Source of the DNA: Bifidobacterium simiarum
Lineage (GTDB): Bacteria; Actinomycetota; Actinomycetes; Actinomycetales; Bifidobacteriaceae
Reading direction: 5' to 3'
DNA: 64,000 bases
NCBI RefSeq assembly: GCF_002802905.1
Contig: NZ_PEBK01000003.1
Location: 229,384 to 293,383, forward strand
Shown here: positions 24,844 to 33,604 of the stretch, one piece after another
Numbering within the stretch: the stretch's first letter is position 1
How the letters are laid out: each line of letters opens with the position of its first letter
Made by a program: the position numbers and the translations under genes
The notes under the pieces: generated by a model
Databases searched by the model: none
Seen by the model: the letters and a program-made list of their open reading frames with translations, nothing else
Told to the model about the DNA's origin: nothing

Positions 24844-25554
24844 ATGGAAGATAAGCCTTTGCGGAAACATCGAGGTCAATCCGCCAGAGCACTTGCCTAC
24901 ACGCACATCCTCAACGCCATCGTTGACGGCACCTATGCGCCAGGCACGCTGCTTTCGGAATCCGACCTCGCCACACATCTCAACGTCAGCCGTCAACCGG
25001 TACGCGAGGCCATGATCCTCATCGCCTCAAACCGACTGGTTACCGTGCGACCGCAAAGCGGCACCTATGTAGCCTATATCGATCCCGAAGAGGTACGGCA
25101 GGCACAATTCATCCGCGAAGCCATCGAAGTCAGCTCGCTCGAATTGTGCACCAATATTCCTCCCAACGATCTGGATACGCTCAAGGATTGCATACGACAA
25201 CAACGAGAAGCCACCAGCCGCGAAGAGTTCTATCCACTCGATGAGAACTTTCATCGCGCGCTGCTCACCATCCCCGGCAACACCAACGCCTGGTCCCTGG
25301 TCACCGGCGCCAAAGCCCATCTCGATCGCGTAAGGTATCTCGGACTTGAAGGATTTCGAGACATCCAACGATACGTGGACGATCATGCCAACATCGTCAA
25401 TGCGCTCGCCGGCGGAGACATCACCACAGCGCAAAACGCCATGCGCACCCACCTGCGTTTCGTCCTTGACGACCTCAACCACATCCGCGAACGCTATCCC
25501 GAATACTTCGAGCCACCGAAACCAGGCCGGCGACGGGAGCGACCGACACAGTAA
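24844..25554 (+). CDS. GntR-family (FadR/FCD) regulator, RspR-like
   Basis: A 236-residue repressor. A winged helix-turn-helix is at residues 15-80 (SESDLATHLNVSRQPVREA, QSGTYVAYID), followed by an all-helical FCD effector domain with metal-binding His/Asp positions (ENFHRALL, DDHANIV, MRTHLRF). The layout and divergent dehydrogenase gene recall E. coli RspR next to rspAB. No clear ribosome site precedes ATG 24844; TAAGAT lies about eight bases upstream, so a very short or leaderless mRNA is possible. It most likely controls the divergent MFS-GH78-dehydrogenase genes, responding to a sugar acid. The start is slightly uncertain. Confidence 0.85.
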   Translation: MEDKPLRKHRGQSARALAYTHILNAIVDGTYAPGTLLSESDLATHLNVSRQPVREAMILIASNRLVTVRPQSGTYVAYIDPEEVRQAQFIREAIEVSSLELCTNIPPNDLDTLKDCIRQQREATSREEFYPLDENFHRALLTIPGNTNAWSLVTGAKAHLDRVRYLGLEGFRDIQRYVDDHANIVNALAGGDITTAQNAMRTHLRFVLDDLNHIRERYPEYFEPPKPGRRRERPTQ

Positions 25555-25600
25555 GAAGGCCAAAACCCTGATCTTCTATTCAGTGGCACGTTTTTATCGG

Positions 25601-25722
25601 TCACCTCATCCGACCGACCGCGTCGGCCACCTTCGGTAGGGGGAGTGTGGCTTATTCATAGCGCCGCCTGCGACCCCTCATCAGTCGGCTAGCGCCGACA
25701 GCTTCCCCCAGAGGGGGAAGCC
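25601..25722. repeat. REP-like pair (A unit and B unit)
   Basis: An A unit at about 25601-25644 (TCACCTCATCCGACCG start) and a B unit at 25674-25722 (CCCCTCATCAGTCGG to GGGGGAAGCC), between the GntR gene and the convergent GH59 gene. No gene lies in 25555-25762. Confidence 0.75.
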
Positions 25723-25762
25723 AACGCCGGAAGGCTCAGTCAGCACATGCCGTCCGGCCTGA

Positions 25763-28750
25763 CTAGCACAGTCCTACGGCGTCGAGGGCGAAGGGGATGG
25801 TGCCGACGAGTTCGAAGGTCACCTGATGCCGGCCGGCGGGCAGGCCGCGCAGGCTGAGCGCCGTGCGCAGGGCGCTGGCCGTCTCCATGGTGGGCACGGC
25901 CTGACGGAACGGCTCGCCGTCCACGGTCACGTCGAATCGGGCGGTTTCCCGCTCCCCTATCGGATTGAGTTCGGCGGCGTTGCGGGCGAACAGGTCGATG
26001 CCGTCCGCGTCGGTGTCGATCGTCAGGCTCGCACCCGCCCTCAGGGCCGTGGACGTGGTGCGCTGGTAGTCGAACATGCCCTTGCCGTTCTCATGGGTCC
26101 ACGGCCCGGCGTAGTCAAGCACCGGCGTGCAGGAGTCCTCCCACGACACCATGTGCATGTCGTCGATCAGTTCGCGGTAGTACGCCGGCAGCCCCGACAC
26201 CGATCCCAGCAGACCGCGATCCGACACCCGCTCCACGCGCAGCCGGTCGAACAAGACGTGGTCGAAGCTGGTGCCGAGCTGCACGCGGCCGGCGGTCTGC
26301 GGGTGCGAATCGGTCCATGCGGTCAGCTTCACGCCGTTGACGAACACGGTGATCTCACCGTCGGCGGCCTGAAGCTCCACACGGTTCCATACTCCCGCCC
26401 CGGCCCGGAACCCGGTGCCGGCCTTCGCCAGATCGACGCCGTGGCCGCGCCGGACCTCGTCGCCATATCGCCGCAGCAGCCACACGCCGTCGGCTCGCAG
26501 CTTGAAGTCGTAGGCGGCGAGATCGGTGCTGAATTTTCTGCCGCCCATTTCGCGCACGCCGAGCAGCACGTAGGGCGCCCGACCCTCATACGGCTCGAAC
26601 AGCACATCCACGCCGGCCCGGTAGTTCATCCAACGCAGATCGCCGATCGAGGTGCGCGGGTCGCCCTCGATCCATGCGTTGCCAGCGTGGCGCCAGTCGA
26701 TCTGCTGCCGCAGTACGTGCCGGCCGTGATCGTCGTCGCCGCCATGCGCACCGTCCGGCGTGGCGGTACCGTCATCCCCACCGTCACCGTCATGCGCACC
26801 GTCGCCGCCATCGTCACCGCCGAAACCTCCGTCATACGGCACGACCTCGAAGGCGCCGTTGGTGTCGGTGGTGTATCGCGGCACCGCGCCGGCCACTCCA
26901 CCGCGACTGTCGAGATAGTCCTCCTCGACCGCCCGTCCATGCTTCCACACGGCGACCGGCCGCTCGTCGGCGTATTCGAAATCGTCCTCATACAGCGTCC
27001 GCCCATCCGGGTCGACGTCCAATACGGTACGGGCGTGCTCGTCGGTGTGCGGAATCCCCGGCTGGGGAATGTCGTCGACGGCCAGCGAGGTGAGCGTGAC
27101 CATCGACCACGGCTCCACCGTCACCGCGTATTCGGCCGCAGAACCGGCAGCCGTGGTCTCAGCCGACGCGGAACCGGCCGCCGCAGTACCGGCCGTTTCC
27201 AGAGTCCGCGTCGAATCCCGCGGCTCGACATCGCCGACGTACCGCAGATACTCGGCGTCGTACGGCTGTCCGGCCCCGGCCGCGCGGGTGCGCCACAGCC
27301 GCATCGTCCGACCGGCCGCGGGCACGCCGGACACGGTCACACGGTATTCGCGCGGCAGGCCGCTGTCGTTGACGATCACCGTGGATACGCCGTCCCCGTC
27401 CGGCGAGACCAGCGTCAGTGCGGACGGTTCGCCCAGTCTGGCCCCGCAGACCGGATTGTTGCCGACGACCTCGCTCACCGAGGCCTCCGGCACGGCCCGC
27501 CACGCGTCGGGGCCGTAGCCGAGTCGGGCGAACCGGCAGAAATGCTGCAGTGCCGCCAGACCGGCGTCGTAGTAGACCCATCCGCTCCACGGGTCGCGGG
27601 CGGAGATCAGCTCCTTGTACGAGTATTCGAGGCCTTCGTAGAACGCGCCGATGGCCGGCTGGTAGATGGCGTTGGTCCGGCGGGAGCGGACGAACGCCTT
27701 GATCAGGGTGTTGGCCATCTCCAGCGGCGAGCCGATGCCGCCGATGCCGGTGCCCACCTCGCCGGAACCGGAGATCCCCGTGCCGGCGCCGTCGGCCCGG
27801 CAGTCGGAGGGGCGGCGGTGCCCGTCCGGCCGCAGACGGTCCATGGTGTTATTCGGCCGGTCGGCCGAATTGGAGAACGTGGCCTGCGCCTCGGAGTTCC
27901 AGATCTCCTTGTCGAATTCGTCGGCCAGACGGGTGAAGCTGTGATCGTCGTCGTCCACGACGCTGTAATGGTAGGCCGCGATGTCGATGGCCTCGCGCAG
28001 ACGGTCGTCGGTGAGCAGATCGGGGCCGAACGTGCCGGTGACCTCCTCGTCGGAGGTGATCACGCGGATCCGGTGGAACAGCTCCCGCTCCTCGTCCGAC
28101 TGGAATCCGGCGTTCGGATCGTCGGGGCCGGCGCCGATGAAGCCGACCTCGTCGCTGGCCACGCGGCGTTTGAACTCGGCCACCCATTCCAGATCGGCCG
28201 TACGCTCGTTGACGTCGGGGTTCACTGTGTCGACCATGTAGCCGTATTCGCGCCAGACCGCGAGGATCGTGTTCTTGTACCAGTGATAGACGTCGTCGTT
28301 GTCGCGCACCCACGTCGGCGCATGCCAGCGCAGCATGCTCACATGCAGGTCGGGCTGGTACCGCCGGGCGTCGGCGGCCAGCTGGAACCCCGGTTCGCGC
28401 GTGACGACCGGGTATTCGTCGGGGTCGCGCATGGTGGCCGTGTTCGGGCCGGTGGAGTTGTTGCGGTCGTTGCCCATCTCCACCTTGACGAGGTTCATGA
28501 TCGGCCGGTCGGTGCCGAACAGGGTTTCGATCAGCCGCCAGTAGGTCTGCGGATGCTCGGCCTTGTAGTCCAGCAGCAGGCTGGACGTGGCGTTGCCGGA
28601 CAGTACGCCGAAGCCCTTGTAGGTCAGTCCATGCCGGCTTGCGGCGGCGCGGCGCACGGCCTCGGCGTCGAGCGTGAGACGGACCGGCTGCAATGACGAA
28701 GATGCCGTCGGTAAGGATGCTGTTGGTAAGGATGCTGTTGGTGATGTCAT
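25763..28750 (-). CDS. GH59 galactocerebrosidase-like beta-galactosidase
   Basis: A large glycosidase of 995 residues resembling galactosylceramidase (GH59). The N-terminal barrel starts YKGFGVLSGN and contains MLRWHAPTWVR, the probable acid/base Glu in VNER and the probable nucleophile Glu in IWNSEA. The C-terminal part matches the family's lectin-like domain (LRQQIDWRHAGNAW, VLLGVREMGG, FVNGVKLTAWTD). No signal peptide is present, so it is probably cytoplasmic and acts on imported oligosaccharides. Low-complexity Gly/Asp/Ser/Ala inserts occur near residues 290-330, 545-570 and 640-670 and are not typical of the family. ATG 28750 follows AGGGGGG; a GTAAGGATGCTGTT tandem lies just inside. It is 11 bases behind the DUF624 gene. 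Substrate uncertain. Confidence 0.78.
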   Translation of the reverse strand: MTSPTASLPTASLPTASSSLQPVRLTLDAEAVRRAAASRHGLTYKGFGVLSGNATSSLLLDYKAEHPQTYWRLIETLFGTDRPIMNLVKVEMGNDRNNSTGPNTATMRDPDEYPVVTREPGFQLAADARRYQPDLHVSMLRWHAPTWVRDNDDVYHWYKNTILAVWREYGYMVDTVNPDVNERTADLEWVAEFKRRVASDEVGFIGAGPDDPNAGFQSDEERELFHRIRVITSDEEVTGTFGPDLLTDDRLREAIDIAAYHYSVVDDDDHSFTRLADEFDKEIWNSEAQATFSNSADRPNNTMDRLRPDGHRRPSDCRADGAGTGISGSGEVGTGIGGIGSPLEMANTLIKAFVRSRRTNAIYQPAIGAFYEGLEYSYKELISARDPWSGWVYYDAGLAALQHFCRFARLGYGPDAWRAVPEASVSEVVGNNPVCGARLGEPSALTLVSPDGDGVSTVIVNDSGLPREYRVTVSGVPAAGRTMRLWRTRAAGAGQPYDAEYLRYVGDVEPRDSTRTLETAGTAAAGSASAETTAAGSAAEYAVTVEPWSMVTLTSLAVDDIPQPGIPHTDEHARTVLDVDPDGRTLYEDDFEYADERPVAVWKHGRAVEEDYLDSRGGVAGAVPRYTTDTNGAFEVVPYDGGFGGDDGGDGAHDGDGGDDGTATPDGAHGGDDDHGRHVLRQQIDWRHAGNAWIEGDPRTSIGDLRWMNYRAGVDVLFEPYEGRAPYVLLGVREMGGRKFSTDLAAYDFKLRADGVWLLRRYGDEVRRGHGVDLAKAGTGFRAGAGVWNRVELQAADGEITVFVNGVKLTAWTDSHPQTAGRVQLGTSFDHVLFDRLRVERVSDRGLLGSVSGLPAYYRELIDDMHMVSWEDSCTPVLDYAGPWTHENGKGMFDYQRTTSTALRAGASLTIDTDADGIDLFARNAAELNPIGERETARFDVTVDGEPFRQAVPTMETASALRTALSLRGLPAGRHQVTFELVGTIPFALDAVGLC
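28710..28739. repeat. 15-bp tandem repeat in the 5' end of the GH59 gene
   Basis: Two exact copies of GGTAAGGATGCTGTT (28710-28724, 28725-28739) plus diverged flanks, encoding PTASL repeats directly after the start. It is in frame, so copy-number changes would only alter the N terminus. Confidence 0.8.
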
Positions 28751-28761
28751 CGGATTCCCCC

Positions 28762-29655
28762 CTACTGCTTCCAATCAGACTGTGCGGTGAAGAAGTTGCC
28801 GCCGCGACCCTCGGCGTCGTACATGTCGATGATGCGCTTGTCCTTGCTTTCGTTGGCCATCATCGTGAACAGCACGTCGGCCTGCCAGCGCACCGACGAC
28901 CACAGCATGTAGCCCACCACGCCCGTGCCGAGCAGCAGGAACAGGATCGGCCCCCAGGTGACGATCGCATAGCCGAAGGCGACGAGCACGATGGCGGAGA
29001 TCACGATCATGTAGAACCGCTTCACCGACAGCATCAGCGCGTTCCTCAGCGTGGCCATGTACTTCGCCTTCGGATATTCCACCACCAGCAGCAGCGAGAT
29101 CAGGAACGCCTCGGCCAGCAGCACCACGCATACGGCGAGGGCCGGCGTAACGTACAGACCGAACGACAGGCGGGAGAAGATCTGCATGTTGTACAGGGCG
29201 CAGAACGCGAGCACGCCGAAGGTGACGCCCATGGCCAGCGACCGGACGAACACCTTCGCGTAGGCGCGGAAATACGGGCGGATCACGCTGGCATCGTGGT
29301 TCGGGTTCACGTACGGGGCGGCGATCCAGTCCGGCGGGAAGTCGGGGTCGGCCGCATGATCCTGATACACCTTCGCACGGATCGCGGCGTTGCGGGAGAA
29401 CAGGGTGGGCTGGTCGCGGAACACGGCGAACATGGCCGCGATGCCGGGGGCGCTCAGCGCGAACGCGGCCAGCAGCAGCGGATAGGCCGTGAGGTCGTGG
29501 ACGAAGCCGATCACCGCCACCAGCGGCAGCATGCCGATCAGCGAGCACCAGCCCACCGCCAGCAACACGAAGATCGAGTTCGCGACGGTGAGGAACGTAC
29601 CGGCGAAATTCGACGAGGACTTCTTCTGCGGAACATGGTCTGACATGGCCGTCAT
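28762..29655 (-). CDS. DUF624 (YesL-like) membrane protein
   Basis: A membrane protein of 297 residues with about five to six hydrophobic spans (AGTFLTVANSIFVLLAVGW, several central spans, and a pair near residues 215-250). DUF624/YesL proteins typically sit in sugar ABC-transporter and glycosidase operons; their role is not known, though an accessory role with the importer is often assumed. ATG 29655 follows TAGGAG closely; ATG 29646 is an alternative. It is 11 bases upstream of the GH59 gene and 106 bases downstream of a terminator that follows the importer genes. Confidence 0.82.
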   Translation of the reverse strand: MTAMSDHVPQKKSSSNFAGTFLTVANSIFVLLAVGWCSLIGMLPLVAVIGFVHDLTAYPLLLAAFALSAPGIAAMFAVFRDQPTLFSRNAAIRAKVYQDHAADPDFPPDWIAAPYVNPNHDASVIRPYFRAYAKVFVRSLAMGVTFGVLAFCALYNMQIFSRLSFGLYVTPALAVCVVLLAEAFLISLLLVVEYPKAKYMATLRNALMLSVKRFYMIVISAIVLVAFGYAIVTWGPILFLLLGTGVVGYMLWSSVRWQADVLFTMMANESKDKRIIDMYDAEGRGGNFFTAQSDWKQ

Positions 29656-29761
29656 GGTACTCCTAGGTGGGTCGGTGCGGGTGGGATTTGGGTGGGGTTG
29701 GTTTGCGGGCGGGATTGGTTTTCGGGATCGGTGTGGATCGGATGGAGATGGATATGAAAAA

Positions 29762-29795
29762 CCGGGACGGGGCTGGTGCTGGAGCCCCGCCCCGG
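29762..29795 (-). terminator. Terminator after the ABC importer genes
   Basis: Thirteen-base arms (29762-29774 and 29783-29795) with one mismatch and an 8-base loop. Read leftward they are followed by TTTTT. It separates the importer from the DUF624-GH59 pair. Confidence 0.8.
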
Positions 29796-29844
29796 CGGCG
29801 GGCGGTCGTGGGAAGGAAGGACAAGAACCACGGCCGCGGGAGAG

Positions 29845-30738
29845 TTAGCCTTTCATACCCGAGGTGGCGATGCCTTCGATGAACTGGCGCTGGCCGAGCA
29901 GGAAGACGATCAGGATCGGCAGGACGCTCATCACCGAACCGGTCATGATCATGGCGTAGTCGGCGGAGTTCTGCGAGATGAACGTCTTGAGACCAAGCTG
30001 GATCGTGTACAGGTCGGGGCTACGCAGGTAGATCAACGGGCCCATGTAGTCGTTCCACGTATTGGTGAACGTGATGATGCCGAGCGCGGCGATCGACGGG
30101 CCGGACAGCGGCAGGATCACCCTACGATAGATGCCGAACTCCGACAGGCCGTCGAGGCGGGCGGCCTCGGAGAGCTCCTCGGGGATCGTGTCGTAGAACT
30201 GCTTCATCATGAACACGCCGAACGCGCCGAAGGCCTGCAGCAGGATGATGGACCAGCGGGTGTCGGCCAGGCCGATCGCGGAGAGCATCTTGAACTGCGG
30301 GATCATGTAGGCCTGCCACGGCACGGCCATGGTGGCGATGTAGATGAGGAACAGGGTGTTGCGGCCGCGGAAGCGGATCTTGGAGAAGCCGTAGGCGGCG
30401 AACGAGCCGGTGAACACCTGCAGGAACGTCACGCAGATGGCGAAGAACACGGTGTTGCCCACCCACAGCAGCATGCTGGAGTCGGTCCAGATGTTCGCGT
30501 AGTTCCCCCAGCGCCACACGCTGGGCAGCCACTTCATCGGCACCATGAAGACCTCGTTGTTGGGCTTCAAGGAGGAAAGGACCATCCAGATGAACGGCAG
30601 CAGGATGAACAGCGAGCACAGGATCATGGTCGTGTACCCGACCACCGTGCCGATGATCTTGGCCGGGGACACCGGCTTCTTGTTGAACGGGACGTCGGCG
30701 GAGCTGACCGCGCCGGGGAATGCAGTCTGAGCAGTCAT
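29845..30738 (-). CDS. Sugar ABC transporter permease, MalG type
   Basis: A 297-residue inner-membrane permease of the CUT1 carbohydrate importer family. It has six predicted spans, the first near residues 30-55 (VGYTTMILCSLFILLPFIW), and the cytoplasmic EAA loop EELSEAARLDGLSEFGIYRRVILPL. It pairs with the MalF-type gene, whose stop lies one base from its ATG, so the two are translationally coupled. No ATPase gene is present, as usual for bifidobacterial CUT1 systems that share an MsiK-type ATPase (inference). It ends ahead of a terminator. Confidence 0.93.
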   Translation of the reverse strand: MTAQTAFPGAVSSADVPFNKKPVSPAKIIGTVVGYTTMILCSLFILLPFIWMVLSSLKPNNEVFMVPMKWLPSVWRWGNYANIWTDSSMLLWVGNTVFFAICVTFLQVFTGSFAAYGFSKIRFRGRNTLFLIYIATMAVPWQAYMIPQFKMLSAIGLADTRWSIILLQAFGAFGVFMMKQFYDTIPEELSEAARLDGLSEFGIYRRVILPLSGPSIAALGIITFTNTWNDYMGPLIYLRSPDLYTIQLGLKTFISQNSADYAMIMTGSVMSVLPILIVFLLGQRQFIEGIATSGMKG

Positions 30739-30739
30739 C

Positions 30740-31699
30740 TCACTTCTCCTTTTGGTTGTTGTACCAGAACTGAATCAACGTGACCACCATGCACAGGGCG
30801 AACAGCACGAGCGAGACGGTGCCGGAGTAGCCGAAGTCGCCGCGTTCGAACGCCACCTTGTACACGTATTGGGCGAGCACCAGCGTGGAGGTGCCGGGGC
30901 CTCCGCCGGTCATGATCAGCGTCAGGTCGAGGATCTTGAACGAGCCGATGGTCAGCGTGACCATCACGAAGAACAGGGTCGGGCGCATGCACGGCACGGT
31001 CACCTTCCAGAAGCGCTGCCAGGCGTTCGCGCCGTCGAGCTGGGCGGCCTCGTACAGCTCGCTCGGGATGGTCTGCAGGCCTGCGAGCAGCAGGATCATG
31101 AAGTAGCCGGCCTCACGCCAGGTGGCCACGATGATGACCGCGGGCATGGCCCATGTGGTCGAGCCGAGCCATCCGGGCACGTTGTCGGTGAAGATGCCGA
31201 TGATCTGGTTGATCACGCCGCTGCGGGCGTCGAACAGCATGTTCCACACCTGGGCGATGGCCACGATCGAGGTGATGTACGGGAAGAACGCCACCGTACG
31301 GAAGAACGAGCGGCCCTTGAGCTTGGAATTGAGCAGCACGGCCAGACCGAAGGCCAGCACGAGGGTGAGCGGGATGTGGACGACGGAGTAGTAGATGGTG
31401 TTCCAGAACGAGTCCTTGAACACGCTGTCGCGCATCAGGCGCCGCCAGTTCGCGCCGCCCGTGAACACCGGGTTGCCGAAGGCGCTCCACCGGGTGTTGG
31501 CGATGTAGAACAGGGCGCACACCGGAATGAGGCACAGAAAGATGAAGCCGAGGAAGTTCGGCGTGATGAACGCCACGCCGTGCAGGAAATTGCGCCGTGA
31601 GATCGCAGCGCTCGACATCTTCCCCTTGTTGTGCGAAGGCTCCTGGCCCTCGCTGTCGGTCGGTCGCTGATCGACCTGAGCAGCCGCCGTGTGGGACAT
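30740..31699 (-). CDS. Sugar ABC transporter permease, MalF type
   Basis: A 319-residue permease with six spans and the EAA loop SELYEAAQLDGANAWQRFWKVTVP near residue 210. A polar N-terminal tail of about 30 residues precedes span 1. ATG 31699 follows AAAGGAGAAAG. It is downstream of the solute-binding lipoprotein gene, with an attenuator-like hairpin in the gap (31796-31830), and directly coupled to the MalG-type gene. Confidence 0.93.
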   Translation of the reverse strand: MSHTAAAQVDQRPTDSEGQEPSHNKGKMSSAAISRRNFLHGVAFITPNFLGFIFLCLIPVCALFYIANTRWSAFGNPVFTGGANWRRLMRDSVFKDSFWNTIYYSVVHIPLTLVLAFGLAVLLNSKLKGRSFFRTVAFFPYITSIVAIAQVWNMLFDARSGVINQIIGIFTDNVPGWLGSTTWAMPAVIIVATWREAGYFMILLLAGLQTIPSELYEAAQLDGANAWQRFWKVTVPCMRPTLFFVMVTLTIGSFKILDLTLIMTGGGPGTSTLVLAQYVYKVAFERGDFGYSGTVSLVLFALCMVVTLIQFWYNNQKEK

Positions 31700-31795
31700 G
31701 ACCGCTTTCTCCTTTCGCCGGAACCGACCCTTCTTCTCCCGGCATGCGCGTCATGCCGACGATCGGTTCGCGAATAGTACTGGTTGCAAGCAAAA

Positions 31796-31830
31796 GGCAC
31801 GGTCCGGGGTTATGGGGCCAGGACCGTGCC
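31796..31830 (-). terminator. Attenuator-like hairpin between binding protein and permeases
   Basis: Perfect 10-bp arms (31796-31805, 31821-31830). Read leftward they are followed by TTTTG. Partial termination here would make the binding protein more abundant than the permeases. Confidence 0.65.
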
Positions 31831-31876
31831 TGTGGTTCGATAGGGAAATGGATATGGATTGCGGGTTATCTACCGA

Positions 31877-33223
31877 TCACTCGGTGACGATGCCCTGATC
31901 CTTGATGTCCTGCGTGGCCTTGGCGAGCGCGTCGTTCACGGAGGAGGTCTCGGTCATGATCGAGGAGTGGGCGTCGTTGAGCAGGGAGATGATGGTGTCG
32001 GAACCCTCACCGACCGGGTTCTCCGGCTTGGTGTCGTGGTTCTGCCAGGCTTCCTTGGTCAGGTCGTCGGTGGCCATGCCGTCCACACCGAAGTAGGTGT
32101 CGGCGACGGCGTCGGAGAAGTAGGCCGGGGTGGTGGCGATCTTGGCGAGAGCCTTGGCGCCATCCTCGCCGGAGGCGAACTTCACGAATTCCTTGGCGGC
32201 GGCCAGCTTCTGGCCCTCGGACTTGGCGGAGACGGCCAGACCGGTCGGATCACCGAAGGTCACGGGCTTGTCGGAGCTAGAGGAGTCGGGGTTCTGCGGG
32301 ATCGGAGCGATGCCCCAGCTGAACTTCTCGGCGTCACCGGACTTCTGCTGCTGCACCAGCGTGGCGGCGTACCACGTACCCATCGGCAGCATGGCCGCCT
32401 TCTGGGTGCCGAACTGCGCCTGGTACTGCACGGAGGTGGTCTTCGAGGTGTTCCAGTCGATGGTCAGCTTCTCGTCCTGCCACTTCAGCGCGCGCTCGTA
32501 GAACGGCTTCATGTAGTCGAACTTGGCCTTGAAGAAGTTGGTGTCGGGCTTGTAGCCGGTCTGGGCCAGGGCGAAGGCCTGGACCACGGACTGCCAGTTG
32601 TGCTGGTAGATCGGGTAGACGGACTTGGCGTCGTAGCCGGCCTTCGGCAGGTTGGTCTTCAGCTGCTCGGCGGCCTTGGTGTAGTCGTCCCACGTCCACT
32701 TGTCGGTCGGGGTGTCGACGCCGGCCTTCTTCATCATGTCCTTGTTGTAGAACAGCACCCAGGAATCCTGGCGGTACGGCATGGCGTAGTACTTGCCGTC
32801 CAGCTCGTAGTTCGAGATGTCGATGTTCTTGTCGTCCTTGTAGCCGGCGGCGATGTCGCTCAGGTCGGCCAGACCCTGGGACTGGGAGTAGGTGAGGTAC
32901 TTCTGCAGGTTCTTGATCGGGAAGACGTCGGGCTGGGAGCCGGCGGAGATATCCGCGGTCATCTGCTTGTCGTAGTCGTCGGCGGAGTACTGCTTGATGT
33001 TGACCTTCACGTTCGGGTACTTCGCCATGAACGCATCGGCGAGGGTCTTGAACTCAGGAGTGGAGTCCAGCGACCAACCGGCCATCGTGATTTCGGTCTT
33101 GGCGTTCTTGTCGAAGGCGTCGGAGCTCGACGACGACGAGGAGCCACCGCCACCGCAGCCTGCCAGCGCCAGACCAAGGACGGAAGTCACCGCGACCGCT
33201 TTGAAGATGCGATTCAACTTCAT
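31877..33223 (-). CDS. Sugar-binding lipoprotein of the ABC importer
   Basis: An extracellular family-1 solute-binding protein of 448 residues. A lipoprotein signal peptide ends at LALAGC with lipid-anchor Cys23, followed by a Gly/Ser-rich linker. The mature part begins ITMAGWSLDSTPEF, typical of CUT1 oligosaccharide-binding proteins, and carries Trp/Tyr-rich stretches (WVLFYNKDMMKKAG, WTWDDYTKAAEQL). ATG 33223 follows GGAAGAAC. It heads the importer operon, divergent from a GH30 gene, with period-10 TGATT repeats between them. The ligand is probably the glycoside handled by the GH30 and GH59 enzymes (inference). Confidence 0.92.
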   Translation of the reverse strand: MKLNRIFKAVAVTSVLGLALAGCGGGGSSSSSSSDAFDKNAKTEITMAGWSLDSTPEFKTLADAFMAKYPNVKVNIKQYSADDYDKQMTADISAGSQPDVFPIKNLQKYLTYSQSQGLADLSDIAAGYKDDKNIDISNYELDGKYYAMPYRQDSWVLFYNKDMMKKAGVDTPTDKWTWDDYTKAAEQLKTNLPKAGYDAKSVYPIYQHNWQSVVQAFALAQTGYKPDTNFFKAKFDYMKPFYERALKWQDEKLTIDWNTSKTTSVQYQAQFGTQKAAMLPMGTWYAATLVQQQKSGDAEKFSWGIAPIPQNPDSSSSDKPVTFGDPTGLAVSAKSEGQKLAAAKEFVKFASGEDGAKALAKIATTPAYFSDAVADTYFGVDGMATDDLTKEAWQNHDTKPENPVGEGSDTIISLLNDAHSSIMTETSSVNDALAKATQDIKDQGIVTE

Positions 33224-33604
33224 TGTTCTTCCTTTCGTATATCGGCTACATTGCCGTCTGCAGAATCCGTGAGCCCGACATCCACGATTGTTGTCTGCCT
33301 CACATTCCTCTGTTATCTATGATCATACATGCTCATTTGTGATTGAAATACCGTGTCGCCAAAATTTGTTGCGGATTTTTTCGCATTCGACAGGTTTTGA
33401 TCATTTACCGATCATTGTTGCCGGACCGGATGATCGCCGATATCGCAACGGTTTCCGGTCGCATCGCACGATGATCGACGGCGACCCACGTTATACCACA
33501 TATGCGCATTTGTGATTATACTTGATTATATGGTCATCAATCCGATCGTTCAATGATGAACATCCACACCCTGTATATAGGAAGAGCATAGAAAGAGGCA
33601 TGTC
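33224..33604. promoter_or_regulatory. Divergent control region between the importer and a GH30 gene
   Basis: AT-rich 381-base spacer without a gene. It carries a two-unit direct repeat TGATTATACT-TGATTATA (inside 33507-33530, preceded by CATTTG) and a single CATTTGTGATTGAAA (33334-33348). The same elements recur at 37127-37149 and 37294-37310, next to the chimeric regulator gene. These are candidate sites for that regulator. Confidence 0.6.

Noticed and set aside
25826..28696. Long open frame antisense to the GH59 gene (over 950 codons)
   Set aside because: It mirrors the codon structure of the real gene in high-GC DNA, is rich in Arg/Gly/His/Val, has no family similarity and no ribosome site.
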